Part shown: positions 59,979-64,000 of the stretch, in pieces
Numbering within the stretch: position 1 is the stretch's first letter
Layout: each line of letters begins with the position of its first letter
Notes under the pieces: model-generated
What the model saw: the letters and a program-made list of their open reading frames with translations, nothing else
The model's database searches: none
Told to the model about the DNA's origin: nothing
Translations under genes and position numbers: made by a program
Assembly: GCF_036785885.1 (NCBI RefSeq)
Contig: NC_092326.1
Coordinates: 41,750,287-41,814,286 of the forward strand
Source of the DNA: Coffea arabica
Lineage: Eukaryota; Streptophyta; Magnoliopsida; Gentianales; Rubiaceae
DNA: 64,000 nt
Reading direction: 5' to 3'

Positions 59979-62900
59979 GAACTGGCAAGTGCATGAGAAA
60001 TTTGAGGAGTGGAGGTAGTTTTCAAAAAGACGTGAATTTCATTTGAATTTGGGGTGAATTTTGTCTGCATTTCATTGATCTATGATGTCGCAATCAAGGG
60101 CAAAAGAATAAGAATACTAAACTATGGAGAGGATAGAAGACCAGCAAGAAGCTGCAAAAATCAGACCAACAGTTTGCTCTGCTGAGCTGAGAGTGGTGGT
60201 GGCCACAGCCATGGGGGAGATAGCGACGCGCGTTTGGAAGAGAGTGGAGAGCACGTGGCACTTACTAGTAGTTGCAAATTATGATGGTCTTAGTCTTTTT
60301 CTCTTTTTTCTCTTTTTTTTTGGCTGTGATGTTAACTTCTTGTCATTATTGTTCCACAAAAAAAAAAAAAAAAAATTGACAGAATGAATTTTTAAAGTTA
60401 TCTGCTGCTGCTTAATATTCTACAAAAGGTGGATGATGCAGGTAAAATTGAATTGATTATTTCTAGTTATCAAAGTTCAAATTCGCTCAAAACATATTGC
60501 AATTTTCACCCAAAAAAAAAAAGAAAAAAGGAATCTATTCTTAAAAGCAAACAAAAATTAAAAAAAAAAAAAGGGGACACGGGTCAGTTTATCCTAGAGA
60601 TTATCCTTTAATACGATTTCAATCTAGTATGCGTAAGGTTAAACATGCTACTGCAACATGATATCAAAGTTGATCACTTCATTATCTCGCCACTTTGCTG
60701 CTTCCATAATTAATTAGCTGGTTAGGGTATTTAACCAGGCTAATGCAAGATCCCTGATCCGATTTTCAAGTCCTTCAGTTTTCTTCTTCTTGTAAAGTTT
60801 GAAATCTCCCCTTAACAAAAATAAATAAATAAAACGCTGATTATTGGTCACTCCAACTTTCAATTGATTAAAGTAGTTGTGCATCCGTAAGAAGCCGTGA
60901 TCGATCTTTAAGTTTGATTTCAACAAAGTGAAGAACGCGAGAAGAAAGGGTTTACACTTTGTAATTTGGAATCCTCAAATTTTGCATTTAATGTTTTCTT
61001 TTGCTAACAAAAGAGAGAAGCAAGCAGGTGATTAATGGCAAAGTAATACTCCAGGAAAAAGTCGTTAACAAAATTAGCATGATATAGATGTCAAATTGCA
61101 TTAGTATGATGATGCACAGTACCACTATAAGAATAAGTTTATTGTGCTTCGCTAAATTAATTTTGAAAGTCAACAGCGGATCAAGTTCCAATTTTGAGTC
61201 TTTCGGGAAAGAAAAGGTTGCAATTCCAGTGTAAATCTCGAAAATAGAGAAGTAAACATGTACGGTATCAATTAGATAGTCGATTTAGAATATTGGATGC
61301 ATTTGGTAAACAAGGATCACGGGCAACCGTTCGTAGCGGTTTTGTGCGTAATTTTATTTGCACACAACGTAACTTTATTTGCACAATGTGTAACTTTAAA
61401 ACAAATTTTTATGAATCCCACACATGTTGTTAAAAAACGAGATACAATAAATGATCTGAACCGTACAATTTTTTTAGACCAAATCTTGGCCATGAATAAC
61501 TCAGGAGTGGTCCTTCTGATGACCGCTCCTGTCCCTCGTGCGGTAAACAAATTGAGTTTTAATAACTTAAAGACTTTTGATTTTTTTTTGTGGCAGATGT
61601 AAAGCTTTTTATTGCGTCAATAGAAGGACAAAATGTCAATGTGAAGCACAGTTTGTAGTTTACTGTTATTGAATATACTGATAATGAAAGATGGTTGAAA
61701 ATGGGAAATCTATGGTGGAATAATTTCAAGTGCGTTTATTAATACCGAAAGTTGAAAGTCAAAAGTAGCTTTCAAGCAATTAGCGTCACGGAAGGAAGAA
61801 CTATAACATCTATCTATACCTATACTATATATAAATAAATGAAACCAGAGCCTCCTTATGGTGCTCCATCAGTTAATGTTTTGCTATTTTTAGTTTTATC
61901 ATTGGATTAAATGTCCCATTTTCTAACAAAACAAAAAAAAAAGAAAATTGAACTAATCTCCAATCTTTCCGTCTTTAATTCATGTTTTGAATTTCTTCAT
62001 ACTTATCAACAACTCTTTAGAATTATGAACATTAACTATTTTTTTCCTCTTTTCTTTCTGCCTTTTTTCTAGTTTTTAAATCATCTCAACTCCATGCAAT
62101 TTTTTCTCTTTTAATACTATAACTTTAAAGAAAAATTTCTTTTGTATACATTTTTAATTTAATTAGTTGCACATATATCGAGTGTGTGTTGATCACTAGT
62201 ATCCAAACATATGGAATATATATATATATCTATTTTTCTGTATCTGTGTGTGTCTATCACCATTGAAATAAGTACTTTCTCTCTCCTGAATGGCATGCCA
62301 AAATTGAAGAAAATTGTTATTTTACTCTTTTTTGTATCATACTATTCTCTAATCAATATTTTTTTTTGTTTTTCTCTCTTTTCTAATAGTTTTATCTTTT
62401 TTTCACAAATTTAAATTATTATTTTTATCATGGTTTCTCTCTCCTTAAGAATATTTATCTTATTTTATAAATATGAATCATATTTTATGCATAGAGAGTG
62501 ACACATTTTTTAGATAATATTGAGTGACTTTATTTAGTGGATTTTAATTGTTACATAGTAAATTTATTAATGTTGCTAGATTCAGAATATATGTTCGTGA
62601 TAAAATGGACTGTTGCATTTTCTGTGTTCAACTAAATGCATATATGTAATAATCATTGTAAAGATTTAATAATTATCTCAAAAACTATCCATTAATCTTT
62701 TGGTATACCATGGAGTATTTGATGAATATTGTTGTACTTTAATACTTGTCACTATAGAAGTTTTTAAATATTGTCATGATAGTTGAATGGTTAGAATATA
62801 CTAATTTTTTAAAAAATCATATCACTTAACCAGTATTAATATCTTTTTCATGAATTATTCATGCTTGCCAACTTCAACAACTAATCCGAAAAAAAATAGA

Positions 62901-63866
62901 AAAACAAAAAATGCCCCATGCATTAGCACTGGTTAAAGTACCAGTTATATATTACGAACCAATTGTAAAGTATGAAATTTGGATCTCACATCATAAGGAT
63001 GGGATTTTGATGATTTTGAACTCTCTAACTCAAAATCTAGCTTTTGAGTGGGTTCTTTTAAGATTTATATTAATTTCCGAGATGAAATAATTTTTTTTTT
63101 CTTTCTTTAAAACTGATATATTGGCTTCTAATTGTTTAATGTTCAAACCTAGTCTCTGAAGAATACTCGAAAAGAAAAAGTGGCTTATCAAATTCTAAAC
63201 AATTCTATTTAGTGTTGTACGAAATTAATTTAAAAATCACACGTACAATAATGAATTTCAACTTGCATTAATGTCCTTCATTTTGTATAATTAACAAATG
63301 ATCGTACAGATTTTCTTCAGAGTGTGTATATATGTCAGAGCTTGATTATTCTTATGCAAAATCACAGATGCATGCAGAAATTGAATGAGTTATTTGATAC
63401 AACTAACAATCTTCGTTTCGGTTTTAGTCACGGCCGGTGTGTAGATGTCAAATATAAATAAATTCAAGCAACTTGATAAAATGTTAAAATCATTAATTAG
63501 CATCTTGAATTTCAAGTAATTAACAGAGCTTCAAACTTACCCCAATTTTGTTTGTTTCGAAGAATGCATATATGCGGTTGAAATCCTACGAGCTGAGACG
63601 TTTCCGCAGCCTCTCAGATAGACGTAGAAAGTTTCCCTAGCTGTGAGAGGAGTTGGAAAAAAGCGAAGTCTGTGATGATGGGGCACATTGAATGGTTGAG
63701 GATGATTTTAGTGGGAACATTGTGGATCCTACAATTAGCTTGTCTTTAATGGAATAAACAAAAAGCCTCATCGTCCTTTATCTTCCAAGACACTTTCGCA
63801 CTCAAAGATTCAGAGGTCCCCTTGCAAAACTCCAGAAAACCTTCTCCCCTTGTGCAAGAATAAGGT

Positions 63867-63892
63867 CACACACACACACACACACACACACT
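63867..63892. repeat. (CA)13 microsatellite
   Basis: 26 bp of pure CA repeat near the right edge of the window. Confidence 0.9.
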
Positions 63893-64000
63893 TTTGACAG
63901 TACGCTGTACGTGCATATAGTTGCTGGCTACACTGCTGTACATAATTACATATGCATGAATCATGATACATATATTGACTATATCTACTTAAACTTTTCC

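Larger units (their letters stand above)
59681..64000. other. S40 upstream region and intergenic DNA
   Basis: Contains the S40 promoter, A-runs near 60359-60375, 60511 and 60559, and a stretch at 61300-61560 with the look of an interspersed repeat. AT-rich DNA follows to the end. Open frames such as the one at 61297-61602 have no family resemblance. No gene supported. Confidence 0.5.

Noticed and set aside
61297-61602. 101-codon plus-strand open frame
   Set aside because: No family motif, a minus-strand frame of similar length overlaps it, and the DNA looks like an interspersed repeat.
1-64000. CRISPR arrays, rRNA or true tRNA genes
   Set aside because: No regularly spaced repeats with unique spacers and no rRNA or cloverleaf tRNA genes were seen; the only tRNA-like sequences are the SINE head and the primer binding site.

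Overview
This is nuclear DNA of a flowering plant, most likely a eudicot. It has AT-rich intergenic DNA, genes split by GT-AG introns, and proteins that resemble plant-only families (DETOXIFICATION/MATE carriers, an At1g61900-type GPI-anchored protein, an S40 senescence regulator). The intergenic space is packed with plant transposable elements. No organelle, bacterial or viral gene block was seen. Exon borders were read by eye from splice signals, reading phase and comparison between paralogues.

Layout. (1) 580-19893: two head-to-tail MATE transporter genes on the minus strand (580-5429 and 15351-19893). They share the same seven-exon plan, and their five central exons have identical lengths. 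The first has a 1.2 kb Mutator-type element in its last intron. Between the genes lie a PIF/Harbinger element that carries only a broken ORF1 (5793-7660), a probable 3.8 kb solo LTR (9928-13761) and a Stowaway MITE (14698-15010). (2) 23067-38398: a decayed autonomous Helitron on the minus strand, recognised with both ends. It encodes a Rep/helicase with many lesions, an RPA70-like gene and a B3-domain ORF. A compact non-autonomous LTR retrotransposon (23672-26047) sits inside its 3' part. (3) 38406-44903: a 6.5 kb Mutator-like element with about 215-bp inverted repeats. It holds a broken MURA-type transposase and, on the opposite strand, an apparently intact GRF zinc-finger gene. It landed exactly on the Helitron's 5' end: its 9-bp target duplication contains the last two Helitron bases. 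(4) 47998-54448: a seven-exon gene for a 461-residue GPI-anchored protein like At1g61900. (5) 57379-57613: a tRNA-derived SINE with 13-bp target duplications; 58168-58492: a second Stowaway-type MITE. (6) 59030-59680: an intronless S40-family gene. The last 4 kb hold repeats and simple sequence only.

Four resident cellular genes are therefore supported: two MATE carriers, the GPI-anchored protein and S40. Everything else with coding capacity belongs to mobile elements. The nesting gives a relative order: the Helitron came first, and both the MULE and the small LTR element came later. The LTR element is probably young, because its two 740-bp LTRs remain very similar.
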